From: Candidatus Hydrogenedentota bacterium
Lineage (GTDB): Bacteria; Hydrogenedentota; Hydrogenedentia; Hydrogenedentales; SLHB01
Direction: 5' to 3'
Length of the DNA: 64,000 nt
Assembly: GCA_020848835.1 (NCBI GenBank)
Contig: JADLHJ010000081.1
Location: 81,721 to 145,720 of the forward strand
The position numbers were made by a program, and so were the translations under genes. Under the pieces are notes generated by a model that was not told the DNA's origin, did no database searches, and saw only the letters and a list, made by a program, of their open reading frames with translations. Position 1 is the stretch's first letter. Each line of letters opens with the position of its first letter. Of the stretch, positions 46,758-56,126 are shown piece after piece.

Positions 46758-48295
46758 TTCGCCGGCGCTTCCTTTTTCGCTTCGTAGCGCGCCTTGAACT
46801 CGTCCTGGCGTTTCTTGCGCGCCTCGGCTTCAGCGGGGTCCATTTTGTTTACATACCACTTGTGGTTGTCGCTGTTCAGGACCTCGTCAAGCTTAGCTTG
46901 CAGCGCGGCGGCGGCTTCCTTCTTCGCGGCGTCTTCGGATTCGAGGCCCTTTTGAATCAGTTCCTCGAGTTGCGGAATAAACTCGGTGTAGAAGTGCTTT
47001 GCCACTTCGTAGGTGCCGTGCCAGTGCGTGATGTCCGGGCCCATCATCGACACGCCGTGTCGCGCGCGCCGCCCTTCGTGGTGCCAAATCTCGTACCACG
47101 TCCACTCGATTTCATTCGAGAACTCGACGGGTTTCAGCAACGGTTTTGCGGTGTCCATCAAAGCGAGGCCGGGCTTCGCAAATTTGTCGTGGTAGAGGTT
47201 GAGCAACTCGTCGTACTGTTTGTAGAAGCTGTCGAAGAAGTTCACGTTGTGACAGCTCAGGCAAACTTGCTTCATGTTTTCCCGGCGTTGTTGCCAGGTG
47301 ACGTCTTTCGTCGGCAGGCCGAGTTTGGCGTCAGCAACTTCTGGACGCACTGAGACTGCCGGACGGTTATTCCAACTGATGCGCAGCCCCACGTCGTGCG
47401 TGACCGGCATGTTCTTCGTCGCGCTGATGTGACAGGTCGCGCAGGTCGGCGCGGCGCTGTAATCCTCGCCAACAATCCATTTGGCGTTCTTCAGATTCAT
47501 CTTGTCAATGTTCGCGCGAAATGCGATGCCGTGTTTCGATTCGTTGTAGATTTCGATTTGCGGATGATCAGGGCCCATGTGACACTTGCCGCAATTTTCC
47601 GGCTGGCGCACCTGCTCGACGCTAAACTGATGGCGCGAATGGCACGCAGAGCACGATCCCTCCGACCCGTCCGGATTAATACGGCCAATGCCCGTGTTGG
47701 GCCAGGTTGCGGGGTCTAGTTTGCCACCGGGCAATACCTTTATCTCCACACCGTGACATTGCCAGCAACCGTTCACTGCGGCGGCGGACACGCCTTCCGG
47801 AAACGCCGGGGTAATCATGCCGTGGTTGCCCTCGACTACTTCCGCAAGCGTGTTATCGAGCGAACCGAGAATGCGGGCGGCTTTCGAATGGTGCGATGCG
47901 GTGAACTCTTCCACTTCGCGCGCATGGCACCGCGCGCAGTCGCGCGGACTGACGATGGTCGAAATGTACTGGCCTTCGTGCAGCCACGCATCGACATCGT
48001 CCTTGTTCGCGCGGTGGCATTCCATACAACCGATGTTGCCGCGGAAGTGTTTGCTCGCGCCCCATTCTTCGTAGATTGAGGGGCTTTGGGTTTTGTGACA
48101 CTCGGCGCAGGCCTTTGATTCGGGTGATAGCTGCGGGAGGATATAGCCTGCACCGGGCACAGGTGGTTGTGGTTGCGCTGCGGGCGCAGCCAGTGCAGTT
48201 GACGCCTCCTGCGCGGACGCCGGCGCTGCGAGCAGCGCCAACGCCGCAATCGCCGCGGTCACTGTGATAATGACCATGAGTGGCTGAATCCGCAT
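46754..48295 (-). CDS. Octaheme c-type cytochrome, hydroxylamine oxidoreductase (HAO)-like
   Basis: 513 residues from ATG 48295 with a strong GGAGG. Signal peptide (LALLAAPASAQ), then eight CxxCH motifs: CAECH, CMECH, CARCH, CWQCH, CSACH, CGKCH, CATCH and CLSCH, the number and spacing of HAO/octaheme reductases. After the hemes comes MMGPDITHWHGTYEVAKHFY and a helical tail. In true HAO a tyrosine near this GPD..WHG site cross-links the P460 heme, as I recall; here the position looks like Ile, as in reductive family members. With a quinol dehydrogenase module upstream, reduction of nitrite or hydroxylamine (or another N or S oxyanion) in the periplasm is more likely than oxidation. Ends in a Lys/Ala/Glu-rich tail. 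Confidence 0.88.
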   Translation of the reverse strand: MRIQPLMVIITVTAAIAALALLAAPASAQEASTALAAPAAQPQPPVPGAGYILPQLSPESKACAECHKTQSPSIYEEWGASKHFRGNIGCMECHRANKDDVDAWLHEGQYISTIVSPRDCARCHAREVEEFTASHHSKAARILGSLDNTLAEVVEGNHGMITPAFPEGVSAAAVNGCWQCHGVEIKVLPGGKLDPATWPNTGIGRINPDGSEGSCSACHSRHQFSVEQVRQPENCGKCHMGPDHPQIEIYNESKHGIAFRANIDKMNLKNAKWIVGEDYSAAPTCATCHISATKNMPVTHDVGLRISWNNRPAVSVRPEVADAKLGLPTKDVTWQQRRENMKQVCLSCHNVNFFDSFYKQYDELLNLYHDKFAKPGLALMDTAKPLLKPVEFSNEIEWTWYEIWHHEGRRARHGVSMMGPDITHWHGTYEVAKHFYTEFIPQLEELIQKGLESEDAAKKEAAAALQAKLDEVLNSDNHKWYVNKMDPAEAEARKKRQDEFKARYEAKKEAPAK

Positions 48296-48368
48296 GGTAA
48301 ACCTCCTTATGCGTATCGCGCTCGGACCCTGCATTACTCGAATCAATCGTTTTGCGCGCGTCATAACC

Positions 48369-49613
48369 TCATACCTCTTTGGGCTGGTGGCGGAATTCGC
48401 CGGACATGATGGGAATTGCGATGTGGAGCATCCACGAAAAGATCAACAGACCAAACGACCATATCCCAACGCAGACGAGCGCCTCGTTTAGCGAGGGGAC
48501 ATATTCGACAATGTTTCCCAGCGGCGTGGGCACGAAACCAGGAACGATCAAGCCCATACCCTTTTCGATCCAAATCCCGACAATTGAAAGCACGCACGCG
48601 ATGTTCAGCGGCATGATCCGCTGCGCCAGCGGCGGAACGATGAGAATGATTGCGGCGACCAGTTCCATCGCCATGGCTCCCCACATCCACGGAACCAGCG
48701 CGTCGTGACCGTGCAGTCCGAAGAAAAGATATTTTGCCGAGCTGCTGTGGACCGACTCAGAGTAAAACTCTTTGAACGCTTCGCAGCCCAACAGGAACAA
48801 ATTTACGAGCAATGAGACCGTCACGATGTTGCGGAGGATGTGCAGAGCGCGATCCGAAATCTGATACTTCGACATGCGCCGGATGACTTGGAACACCAGG
48901 ATCAGGATGCCTGGGCCCGCAGTGAATGCCGATCCTAAGAAGCGCGGCGCCACAATGGCCGAGTTCCAAAATGGCCGTCCAACAAGACCGACGTAGAGGA
49001 AAGCGGTGACCGTATGGATGCTGACGGCCCAAGCGATCGCCACCAATACAAATGGCATGTAGAACAAGATCGTCGGTTTGCGATTCATGTATTTCATGAA
49101 CAGCAGGTAGCCGCAAATATGCAGGTTGAGCAACAAATACCCATTCAACACAATCACGTCCCACGACAACATCGATCCCGGGAAATTGAACTTGCCTACA
49201 ATGGGAATGAGGTGCCAGAAGCGGTCGGGGCGTCCGAGATCTACGATTACGAACAGGAGCGCCATCACAATCGCCGCGATGGCGAGCAATTCGCCGAACA
49301 GGACCACGTCGTGCATGTCCTTGTTGCGGTAAATATACGCGGGGATGACGAGCATCACCGCTGCTGCCGCCACGCCGACGAGGTATGTGAAATTCGCGAT
49401 GTACGCGCCCCACGACACTTGATCGGTCATGCCCGTCACGGCTAGCCCCTCTACCAATTGTCGCGAGTAAGCGTTGCCGCCGATAACCGAGAGCACGGTT
49501 AATACGGCCATCCAAAGGTAAAATTTGGTCGAACCGCTGAAGCTCAATACGAACGCGCGGGCGAGAAATGTTATGTAGTCACGTAGCAATTTCACCAAGG
49601 CATCCTCATACAT
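48369..49613 (-). CDS. NrfD/PsrC-like membrane quinol dehydrogenase subunit
   Basis: 414 residues with about ten membrane helices of the NrfD/DsrP/PsrC family: FYLWMAVLTVLSVIGGNAYS, WGAYIANFTYLVGVAAAAVM, IVMALLFVIVDLGRPDRFW (the conserved DLGRP-type loop) and AWAVSIHTVTAFLYVGL. It binds menaquinol and passes electrons to the periplasmic iron-sulfur subunit encoded upstream. Overlap of eight bases with that gene shows cotranslation. The downstream octaheme gene starts 73 bases later, so this is the membrane part of a quinol:octaheme oxidoreductase. Confidence 0.92.
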   Translation of the reverse strand: MYEDALVKLLRDYITFLARAFVLSFSGSTKFYLWMAVLTVLSVIGGNAYSRQLVEGLAVTGMTDQVSWGAYIANFTYLVGVAAAAVMLVIPAYIYRNKDMHDVVLFGELLAIAAIVMALLFVIVDLGRPDRFWHLIPIVGKFNFPGSMLSWDVIVLNGYLLLNLHICGYLLFMKYMNRKPTILFYMPFVLVAIAWAVSIHTVTAFLYVGLVGRPFWNSAIVAPRFLGSAFTAGPGILILVFQVIRRMSKYQISDRALHILRNIVTVSLLVNLFLLGCEAFKEFYSESVHSSSAKYLFFGLHGHDALVPWMWGAMAMELVAAIILIVPPLAQRIMPLNIACVLSIVGIWIEKGMGLIVPGFVPTPLGNIVEYVPSLNEALVCVGIWSFGLLIFSWMLHIAIPIMSGEFRHQPKEV

Positions 49614-50550
49614 CGAAGTAGTAGAAGAAACGCGGCACCGTGCCGGCGTCTTCTTTCAGGATGTACACACGCTTGTTCTTCAGGATGTAGTTAATTTCGC
49701 CGTCCGGATCGAGCATGTTGCCGAACACGCGTGCGCCGGTTGGGCACACTTCCATGCACGCGGGATATTTCCCTTCGCGCGTCCGGTGCAGGCAGTACGT
49801 GCACTTCTCGACCACGCCCTGCGGACGGATGCGGTTCGAGAGGTAGCCCATGTTCGGATTGATTTCTTCCGGCGCGATCTCCGCCTTTTGCCAGTTGAAG
49901 CGGCGCGCTTCGTAGGGGCACGCGGCCATGCAGTAGCGGCAACCGATGCACCAGTTGTAATCAATAACAGTGATGCCATCGGGTTCGGTCCAAGTTGCTT
50001 CGACGGGACAAACTTTTGTGCACGGCGGGTTTTGGCACTGTTGGCATTGCACGGGCAGGTAGTACTTGTCTTTCGCAGGCACCTGCTCGTGGTCGTAGTA
50101 CAGATCGGATTTTTCGACATCGAGCGAACCCGACGGCATTTCAAGCACGCGAATGTATTGCATCTGCGGGTCGCGCGTCTGATTGTTTTCTTGAACACAT
50201 GCTTCTACGCACTTGCGATTGCCGTTGCACCGCGTCAGATTTAGTGCGTAGCCATATTGCACGCCGTCCATCGGCTTGACGTCGCGCACGGTTACTTTCG
50301 CGCCATAGTCGCGGGCGATCTCGTTCTCGACGCGCCGCAGAATCTGGTCGAGCAGGTCGGGTGTCAGACGCTTATAATGCTGCTGCAGAAATGCGTCCAT
50401 ACTCATGCCGCTCTTCAGTGATCGCAACGGTGCGGCCACCCCCGCCAAAGCCGCCAGAGCGGCCATCGTGCCAACACCCGCTTTAAGAAAACTGCGACGT
50501 TGGAGCGCCGGATTCAATGCCTCGCCCTGATGGTCCCTGGCGGGGGTCAT
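49606..50550 (-). CDS. Tat-exported [4Fe-4S] ferredoxin-like subunit (NrfC/DsrO type)
   Basis: 314 residues. Twin-arginine signal LQRRSFLKAGVG then an Ala-rich helix (about 18-42). Four iron-sulfur cluster motifs: CNGNRKCVEAC, CQQCQNPPCTKVCP, CIGCRYCMAACPYEARRF and the CTYCLH .. CMEVCPTGA pair. This is the standard electron-transfer subunit between NrfD-like membrane proteins and periplasmic cytochromes. Start overlaps the tetraheme gene by four bases. Confidence 0.92.
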   Translation of the reverse strand: MTPARDHQGEALNPALQRRSFLKAGVGTMAALAALAGVAAPLRSLKSGMSMDAFLQQHYKRLTPDLLDQILRRVENEIARDYGAKVTVRDVKPMDGVQYGYALNLTRCNGNRKCVEACVQENNQTRDPQMQYIRVLEMPSGSLDVEKSDLYYDHEQVPAKDKYYLPVQCQQCQNPPCTKVCPVEATWTEPDGITVIDYNWCIGCRYCMAACPYEARRFNWQKAEIAPEEINPNMGYLSNRIRPQGVVEKCTYCLHRTREGKYPACMEVCPTGARVFGNMLDPDGEINYILKNKRVYILKEDAGTVPRFFYYFDV

Positions 50551-51161
50551 GGCGTTTCTCCCGAATGTGTGGCACCCGGCAGCGCGGCGAACCGGTTGCG
50601 TTGCGGGGGACCCAGCGGCGGCATCGGCTTGAACTTGGGACTATGCGGGTCGTGACACTGCACGCAGAACAACTTCTTGCGTTCGCCCTTCGACGTGTCC
50701 CAATGTCCGTTCTGCCGACCGTGGATTCCAGCCTCCCACTCACGATACGTTGGGCCGTGGCACTTCGAACATAAACGCGCCGGTTGATCAGAAGGAATCT
50801 CGTTCCCCTCGTGATCGACGTACACGTCCCGATTACCAGGGTGGTGACAATTAAGGCAACTCGTATTCAGGCCATGATTCAACGTGATGTTCGCGTGCTC
50901 GGATTGCAGCGGGTTTTGGCGTGGCGGTGGTTGGATGCTGAAATGGCACTCGGTACAGCGGTACACGAACCCCGCCTTCTCATAATCCAAGGGTTGGAAT
51001 TCGCCCCGGACGGGCGATGTATCGAATACGTTTCCCTCATTTGTGCGAACAAATAATGAAGCCGCGTCAACGGGTTCCGGATACGGCGCACAGGAGGACC
51101 CACTGACGATCATTAGTATCGAAATTGCTGATAGTAGCGCATGCTGGTTGCGCTCGAGCAT
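50547..51161 (-). CDS. Tetraheme c-type cytochrome lipoprotein
   Basis: 204 residues from ATG 51161, GGGGGAG upstream (an ATG 24 bases earlier lacks this spacing). Lipobox-like VSGSSCAPYP at the end of a hydrophobic signal. Four CxxCH motifs: CTECH, CLNCH, CSKCH, CVQCH, plus extra His for bis-His ligation (HHPGNRD, HDPHSPKF). It is the first gene of the operon tetraheme, FeS, NrfD, octaheme, unknown, and probably wires the FeS subunit to the octaheme enzyme. Confidence 0.9.
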   Translation of the reverse strand: MLERNQHALLSAISILMIVSGSSCAPYPEPVDAASLFVRTNEGNVFDTSPVRGEFQPLDYEKAGFVYRCTECHFSIQPPPRQNPLQSEHANITLNHGLNTSCLNCHHPGNRDVYVDHEGNEIPSDQPARLCSKCHGPTYREWEAGIHGRQNGHWDTSKGERKKLFCVQCHDPHSPKFKPMPPLGPPQRNRFAALPGATHSGETP

Positions 51162-51731
51162 TCCGGATATCTCCCCCATCCCCACTCTTTGCTGGTCAAT
51201 TTCTCAGCTTGAACCAAGAAACTAACCTCACTCGTGGAGATTGGGAGCAATAAACATGCCTTAAAAATATATCTTTATCGACATCTTTAGAAACTGCCGA
51301 TATAACGAAAGTTAGCCCATAACGGATGCAGCGCAGAGAGAACGGAATCTCTCAGCGATTTCTGTTCAAATGCGCATTTATGCTCAGGACGCTTCTACTC
51401 ATGCCGCAAAGCTGTTGACTCCTGCCCGTAACAACACTCGCAACTTACGAAGATTAAGCACGATCAAATGCGCGCTCTTAAGTGATTCTAGATTTTCGTT
51501 ACGCAGACCGAAGATTCGGATGTCTCCGGGTTGCAATGGGTTATTCATTTGAAGACATCGTCAGGTCGGGGTATGTCTACGCCACGCAATAGTATCCGCG
51601 AATCACCTTTTGATGATTGGAAACCGCCTGGTCTGCCTGCATCCGTAGGTTCGGAAAAACAGCGCATTGGAAAATGAAAAATAAGGACAAGGCTATTTGC
51701 GCGGTGTCACCCGCTGACAACGATGGGGAAA
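51162..51731. other. Intergenic region left of the island
   Basis: 570 bp with no supported gene. The operon promoter for the cytochromes should be near 51200-51260, which is AT-rich. The right end is the island boundary. Confidence 0.5.
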
Positions 51732-51780
51732 ATGGTGGGCCGTGCAGGAGTCGAACCTGCGACCTTGTGATTAAGAGTCA
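51732..51780 (-). repeat. attL: tRNA-Lys 3' fragment
   Basis: Minus strand gives the anticodon loop ctcttaa (CUU anticodon), 3' side of its stem, variable region, T-arm gcagg-ttcgact-cctgc and acceptor strand acggcccacca. The 5' half of the tRNA is absent. The identical 49 bp recur at 63255-63303. Confidence 0.85.
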
Positions 51781-51893
51781 AAGCACTTATTTCTAAGTAG
51801 CTCAGTTTTTAAGGACTTACAGGCCGGTCAAAAGATAAAAGTAGCAACTAAGTAGCACTTTGATCTATAATTCTACCCATAGGAGTGCTACTT

Positions 51894-53090
51894 ATGGCGT
51901 CCGTATATCTCAACGAATCTACCGGTCTACACGTAGTCGCATGGCTGTACAAGGGCAAAAGACATTATAAGAGCCACCCCACACTTGAAAAAGCTACAGA
52001 ATTCAAAACGTTCATAGAATCCGATCTACTTGTCGCAAAAACCCGAAACATTGAACCCGCCTTTATCGCAGAGACAAAATCCCGCGACCTCGCCCAAGTA
52101 GTCAATCCTACTCTGGATCAATTCTGGAAACAGTACGAGGCCGAAACGTCCCTAGCCTACCAGACGATCAAAGGGTACGAGGCCGCATGGGACTCGTTGA
52201 CAGTAACGCTCCCCGTCAAACGCATTGACGATATAGAACCTAAGCACTTAATCGCTTGGCGCAAAGCATTAGAGGCAGAAGATTACGCCCTACCGTCGAT
52301 CAATTCCTACCTTCGCCGGTTGCGTGTAATGTTCAATTGGTGTGTAACGCACAAGCTGATTAGGAGCAATCCTGCTAAGACTCTGAAATTCGCCCGTGCA
52401 GACAGGTACGATCCGAAACCATACTTGACGAAACCCGAAATAGAGCAAATTCTATTTGCATGCTTATCATTAGGCGGACATGAGGGCCCATTCTTACAAG
52501 AAAATGGCAAACTATTGCTTAGTGAAAACTTCCTATTTTCAGAGGGCGCTATTCTTCTTCCACCAAAGACGGACATGTACTTCTTCTGCCTTCTGGGAAT
52601 CTATGCCGGTCTACGAGTAAATGAGATTCTCAACGCCCGCTGGGAATGGATCAGGCCTCCCCGAGAATTCGATTCCGGGGGTGGCTCCATAACCGTTCAA
52701 AGCGGTAAAAATTTCAGAGTAAAGGCACGCCAGGCAAGGACGATTCCGTTGCACACCCGACTTGCACCTATCTTGTGGAAAATAAAAACCATAGAACCGA
52801 AAGGATATATCATAAAACGTGACATTACCGAATGGAAAACAAATAGCTATCGTTGGAACTGGCGGAAAAGCCTTACCAAAACCTTAGCCACTGCGGAGTT
52901 GGAAACAGTCAACAGGTACGGCGAAGATCAAAACGTAACACCTCACACCTTTCGACATACTTTCTGTAGCCTTTTAGCCCAGAGCGGCTATACCGCTTAT
53001 GAAATTCAAAAATATGCTGGACACTCTGATCTGAAAGTTTCTGAATCCTATATGCATTTAGCGCCAAATGAAAATGGCCTTGACTGGTAA
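51894..53090 (+). CDS. int: Tyrosine recombinase/integrase
   Basis: 398 residues from ATG 51894, AGGAG eight bases upstream. N-terminal AP2-like arm-binding part (VAWLYKGKRHYKSHPTLEKA), SAM-like core-binding domain (about 90-165) and catalytic domain with Arg in YAGLRVNEILNARW, HTFRHTF (HxxR), and GHSDLKVSESYMHL (His and nucleophile Tyr). All catalytic residues appear present. It is expected to integrate and excise the island at the tRNA-Lys site next to which it lies. About 45 extra residues inside the catalytic domain (about 195-245) are unusual. Confidence 0.93.
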   Translation: MASVYLNESTGLHVVAWLYKGKRHYKSHPTLEKATEFKTFIESDLLVAKTRNIEPAFIAETKSRDLAQVVNPTLDQFWKQYEAETSLAYQTIKGYEAAWDSLTVTLPVKRIDDIEPKHLIAWRKALEAEDYALPSINSYLRRLRVMFNWCVTHKLIRSNPAKTLKFARADRYDPKPYLTKPEIEQILFACLSLGGHEGPFLQENGKLLLSENFLFSEGAILLPPKTDMYFFCLLGIYAGLRVNEILNARWEWIRPPREFDSGGGSITVQSGKNFRVKARQARTIPLHTRLAPILWKIKTIEPKGYIIKRDITEWKTNSYRWNWRKSLTKTLATAELETVNRYGEDQNVTPHTFRHTFCSLLAQSGYTAYEIQKYAGHSDLKVSESYMHLAPNENGLDW

Positions 53091-53246
53091 GCAAACCCTA
53101 CTCAACCGGATTTATAGCACCTAAGCCGCTTAGCGTCTTAGAACCTTTTAGCTAAACACTTACCTTTAGATTTCCATTAGGCTCTTTCTCTCTCCTTCCG
53201 TGAAATTTTTTCGCCCCCAGTTTCGCCTCTAGCCGTTTCAAACTCA

Positions 53247-53504
53247 TTATAATATGGAAGGTGCTTGCACGCCTCAGAAAACGTCCACAGGGCGCAATCC
53301 ACGCAAATCTCTGGCAACTCTCAACTTACAAAGTGCAGAAAAAAGTCGCTAAAAGCATGTATTAGTATATAGAGGGTGTTGCACGCCTCAGAAAAAGCCT
53401 AGAATGCAAAAAACGCACAAAGTTCTACCAACTCTCGACTTGCAATCTACGGAAATAAGTCCATAAAAGTATGTATTAGTATATAGAGGGTGTTGTACGC
53501 CTCA
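53247..53504 (+). repeat. About 114-bp direct repeats before the replication genes
   Basis: Units at 53247-53360, 53361-53474 and a partial third at 53475-53504. Conserved parts: 'attagtatatagagggtgtt' + 'gcacgcctca', 'ccaactctcgacttgcaa' and 'gtccataaaagtatgt'. The region from 53091 to 53560 has no gene. It immediately precedes the operon ending with the SF3 helicase, so it may be an origin or iteron region, or a multiple operator. Confidence 0.75.
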
Positions 53505-53560
53505 TTGTCACGGAGCGACGCACCAAATCAGCTATGGCCCAAGGCCAGGAGAATTATGTA

Positions 53561-53854
53561 ATGGAAGAAAATCGAATACTCAAAGATTGGGTGAGTCAAA
53601 CCGACTGGAAAGACAAAATTCCAGGAAGCCCTTCTAAATCCAAAGAAGTTGAACCACCTCAGCCCCCAGAACCAAAGCTAACGCCGTATGATTTTGTACC
53701 CGGAGAAAGCTTTGAAGACTGGAAGAAACGACGCAATTGGGATCCAGATTATATAAGAGAAATGCGATTAGATAAACACGGGCCGAACGCCCTGTTTTAT
53801 GCACAACGCCTATTAGACATTGCAGATGGAAAAACCCCGGAGGATGTTGAATGA
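53561..53854 (+). CDS. Hypothetical island protein, 97 aa
   Basis: Start ATG 53561 with GGAG nine bases upstream, preferred to 53534, which lacks one. Hydrophilic, Pro-rich centre (EVEPPQPPEPKLTPYDF) and Trp-rich flanks (RILKDWVSQTDWKDKI; FEDWKKRRNWDPDYI). No family recognised. First gene of a tightly packed operon with overlaps to the SF3 helicase; possibly a replication accessory protein. Confidence 0.65.
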   Translation: MEENRILKDWVSQTDWKDKIPGSPSKSKEVEPPQPPEPKLTPYDFVPGESFEDWKKRRNWDPDYIREMRLDKHGPNALFYAQRLLDIADGKTPEDVE

Positions 53855-54075
53855 AGAAAGAACTCTTGCATGTAACGCGCATTTTTGACGGACTGAATTA
53901 TTGCTTTGGATGTACGGAAACGGGCACGGCTGTCTTAATTCATAAAAGAACTCTTGCTAATCCAGATGAATTCAAAACTTTACAGGTGGGCAGCACAATT
54001 AAGGCCCAAGTAGTAGAGACTAAGCCCGGTACTTTTGGTGCCGCATTCACAGAGCTTTGCACGGAGGTACTATGA
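53851..54075 (+). CDS. Small OB-fold-like protein, 74 aa
   Basis: Start overlaps the previous stop (ATGA). Beta-rich, with the pattern of a cold-shock or S1-like domain: YCFGCTETGTAVLIHKRTL .. LQVGSTIKAQVVETKPGTFG. Such small OB proteins bind single-stranded DNA or RNA. Function in element replication is inferred from the operon. Confidence 0.65.
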   Translation: MKKELLHVTRIFDGLNYCFGCTETGTAVLIHKRTLANPDEFKTLQVGSTIKAQVVETKPGTFGAAFTELCTEVL

Positions 54076-54320
54076 CAAAAAATGGCCTAGATAAAGAATG
54101 CGTGCGCGCTTGGTTAGCCCAAAAGTTTATACCCGGAGATAGAATTGACTATTTTCACCGTTCATCTATCCGTAGAGCGTACTACGAAGCTTTTGGCGTA
54201 ACTGCCAAATTAGACCCGGAAGAAGTGATTGACATGTTCTTGGACGTATATCCCAAGGCCAAAGAGAACAATGAACATTTTTTTGGTTACACAGAAACCA
54301 ACTACAAACTAACAAACTGA
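54072..54320 (+). CDS. Hypothetical island protein, 82 aa
   Basis: ATG 54072, with GGAGG close upstream, overlaps the previous stop. Mixed helical; contains FHRSSIRRAYYEAFGVTAKL, resembling a short DNA-binding or primase-associated helix pair. Family not recognised. It precedes the helicase gene by nine bases. Confidence 0.6.
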   Translation: MTKNGLDKECVRAWLAQKFIPGDRIDYFHRSSIRRAYYEAFGVTAKLDPEEVIDMFLDVYPKAKENNEHFFGYTETNYKLTN

Positions 54321-54329
54321 AGGAGTATT

Positions 54330-56126
54330 ATGGAACATTGTGTTACGATCAGAGGAACTGATGAGATAAGCGACGCCGCCTTGGATGCGTTTTTCGGGAA
54401 CAAGAGCAGTGACGGCGCTTATATAATAATGACTGACGAAACTTTGGACATAAAAATTGGTCCAATAACATTACGATCAGGAGAGCACCTAAGCTCCCCC
54501 ACTTCAATGCCCAAAATGGATGTTTTAGCGAAAGCAAAGTGTGCCGCAATCACGGCGGAACTACTACCGGGCATTGAACCTAAGACAGTAGGAGCGTTAA
54601 GAAAATTAGTACAAAGCAGCCTAAGTTTCGATGCCCTTGTAAAAGGAATGAGAAAAGCGGCTAAGACCCTTAGCATCTCGTTTCCTAGAAGTGAAATGGA
54701 TGGCACCTTACCGCCAGAACTTGAAACAAAAATAAAGACTTGGGCGGATCAGCGCCTTTTTGTTGAAAAATCACGCCAATACAGTAGGTTGGCACAGCGC
54801 GATATTATTTTATACCTAGCTAGCAATCATAGTGAAGATTTAAGAGCCTGTACAAACGCGGATAATCCTGAAACCCTTTATTGCTTCAACGGTAAGATTT
54901 GGACAACAAACACAGGGACACCACTTCGTCGCTTAATCAATGAAAAACTGGATCGTGAACGCCATGTCGCTGAAATGACAAGCAACGTGCCGCTAGCGAA
55001 TAGTGCGGCTTTTCTTGGACAGGATGCACAAGTTAAGGCGATGATAAATAGCGTTACTTATGAAGTGCCTACCATTGGCAAGGAGGATTTTAACCTAGCC
55101 AATGAACTTTTGGTATTTAATAATGGCACATATTGTCTCGAAAGTGGAAGATTTTTTCCTGGGGAGTTTTATAAAGAAAAGTACCTAACAACGTATTGCA
55201 AATATGATTATGCACAATCGACATATGATATAGAGCCAGAAATGGCTCAGGTCTTTGGTGACGAATGGGTTGTGGCAAAAAAGGTTCTTGGATACAGCCT
55301 TACTGGCGAAATGTCCCTGAAGAAACTTTTTGTAATCCAAGGCGAAGGGGATTCTGGAAAGACTCAGTTACTCAGATTCATTTCCATTCTACTGGGTGAT
55401 CCATTGGCAGTATGTATTGACGGCAATCAGATCTTTAAACAAAAAGGGGAAGACAAGTTCGGGCTAGAAGCTATAAAAGTAGCTCGCGTAGTAAGCGTTC
55501 CAGACCCTCCACATAATGCTCACTTCAATGAAGGCAGGGTAAAGGCTTGGACAGGGAGCGATCCAATCATCGTACGCCCCATGTATCAATCCCCTTATAG
55601 TATTTTGCCTAAGTTTAAGATGTTAATAGCATGCAATACTATCCCCAAGATTTCTGTAATCGAAGAAGCGACACGCAATAGGCTGTTCTTACTTAGAACC
55701 AAAAGGATCAATAATCCTATAACTGATTGGTCAACTAAGATTCTATCGAATCCGGAGAAAAGAAATGCCGCTCTAAGAGTTTTGCTGGAAGGGGCCAAAG
55801 AGTTTTACGCACTTAGAGCCTCAAATACTTCGTTGCAAATGACCTCACAGAGTGCGCAAGAATTAAGACAGCATTTTAACGACATCGATCCATTTGCTGA
55901 ATGGTTAGATGCTCATTACGAATACGGGAAGGATGTAAAAGGGGAAATTCTGTTTAATCAGCTTTGGGCTTCCTATTGCACGGTCATGGACGCAACCCAG
56001 AAAGACCGACATACTTCTGCCCAGTCGTTCGGAAAGGCTCTATCGGCGGTGGGAATAGGGGATCGTAAATCGAACGGTCAAACATATCGTACTGGAATAA
56101 AGAGTAAGATGCTTGCAAGACGATAG
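54330..56126 (+). CDS. P4/D5-type primase-helicase (SF3 helicase)
   Basis: 598 residues. The C-terminal half is a superfamily 3 helicase: Walker A GEGDSGKTQLLRF (about 348), Walker B-like region VARVVSVPDPP, motif C with Asn in MLIACNTIPKI and the arginine-finger region EEATRNRLFLL. A D5_N-like domain precedes it (about 190-320). No clear Toprim or archaeo-eukaryotic primase active site is visible in the N-terminal 150 residues, so priming may come from elsewhere. It is the replication protein typical of phage satellites and integrative elements. Confidence 0.88.
   Translation: MEHCVTIRGTDEISDAALDAFFGNKSSDGAYIIMTDETLDIKIGPITLRSGEHLSSPTSMPKMDVLAKAKCAAITAELLPGIEPKTVGALRKLVQSSLSFDALVKGMRKAAKTLSISFPRSEMDGTLPPELETKIKTWADQRLFVEKSRQYSRLAQRDIILYLASNHSEDLRACTNADNPETLYCFNGKIWTTNTGTPLRRLINEKLDRERHVAEMTSNVPLANSAAFLGQDAQVKAMINSVTYEVPTIGKEDFNLANELLVFNNGTYCLESGRFFPGEFYKEKYLTTYCKYDYAQSTYDIEPEMAQVFGDEWVVAKKVLGYSLTGEMSLKKLFVIQGEGDSGKTQLLRFISILLGDPLAVCIDGNQIFKQKGEDKFGLEAIKVARVVSVPDPPHNAHFNEGRVKAWTGSDPIIVRPMYQSPYSILPKFKMLIACNTIPKISVIEEATRNRLFLLRTKRINNPITDWSTKILSNPEKRNAALRVLLEGAKEFYALRASNTSLQMTSQSAQELRQHFNDIDPFAEWLDAHYEYGKDVKGEILFNQLWASYCTVMDATQKDRHTSAQSFGKALSAVGIGDRKSNGQTYRTGIKSKMLARR

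Noticed and set aside
51732..51780. A complete tRNA gene at the left att
   Set aside because: Only anticodon loop, variable region, T-arm and acceptor 3' strand are present; no D-arm or acceptor 5' strand on either side.
53247..53504. CRISPR array
   Set aside because: Unit length is about 114 bp with long conserved blocks throughout and only two to three copies; no repeat-spacer alternation and no cas genes.
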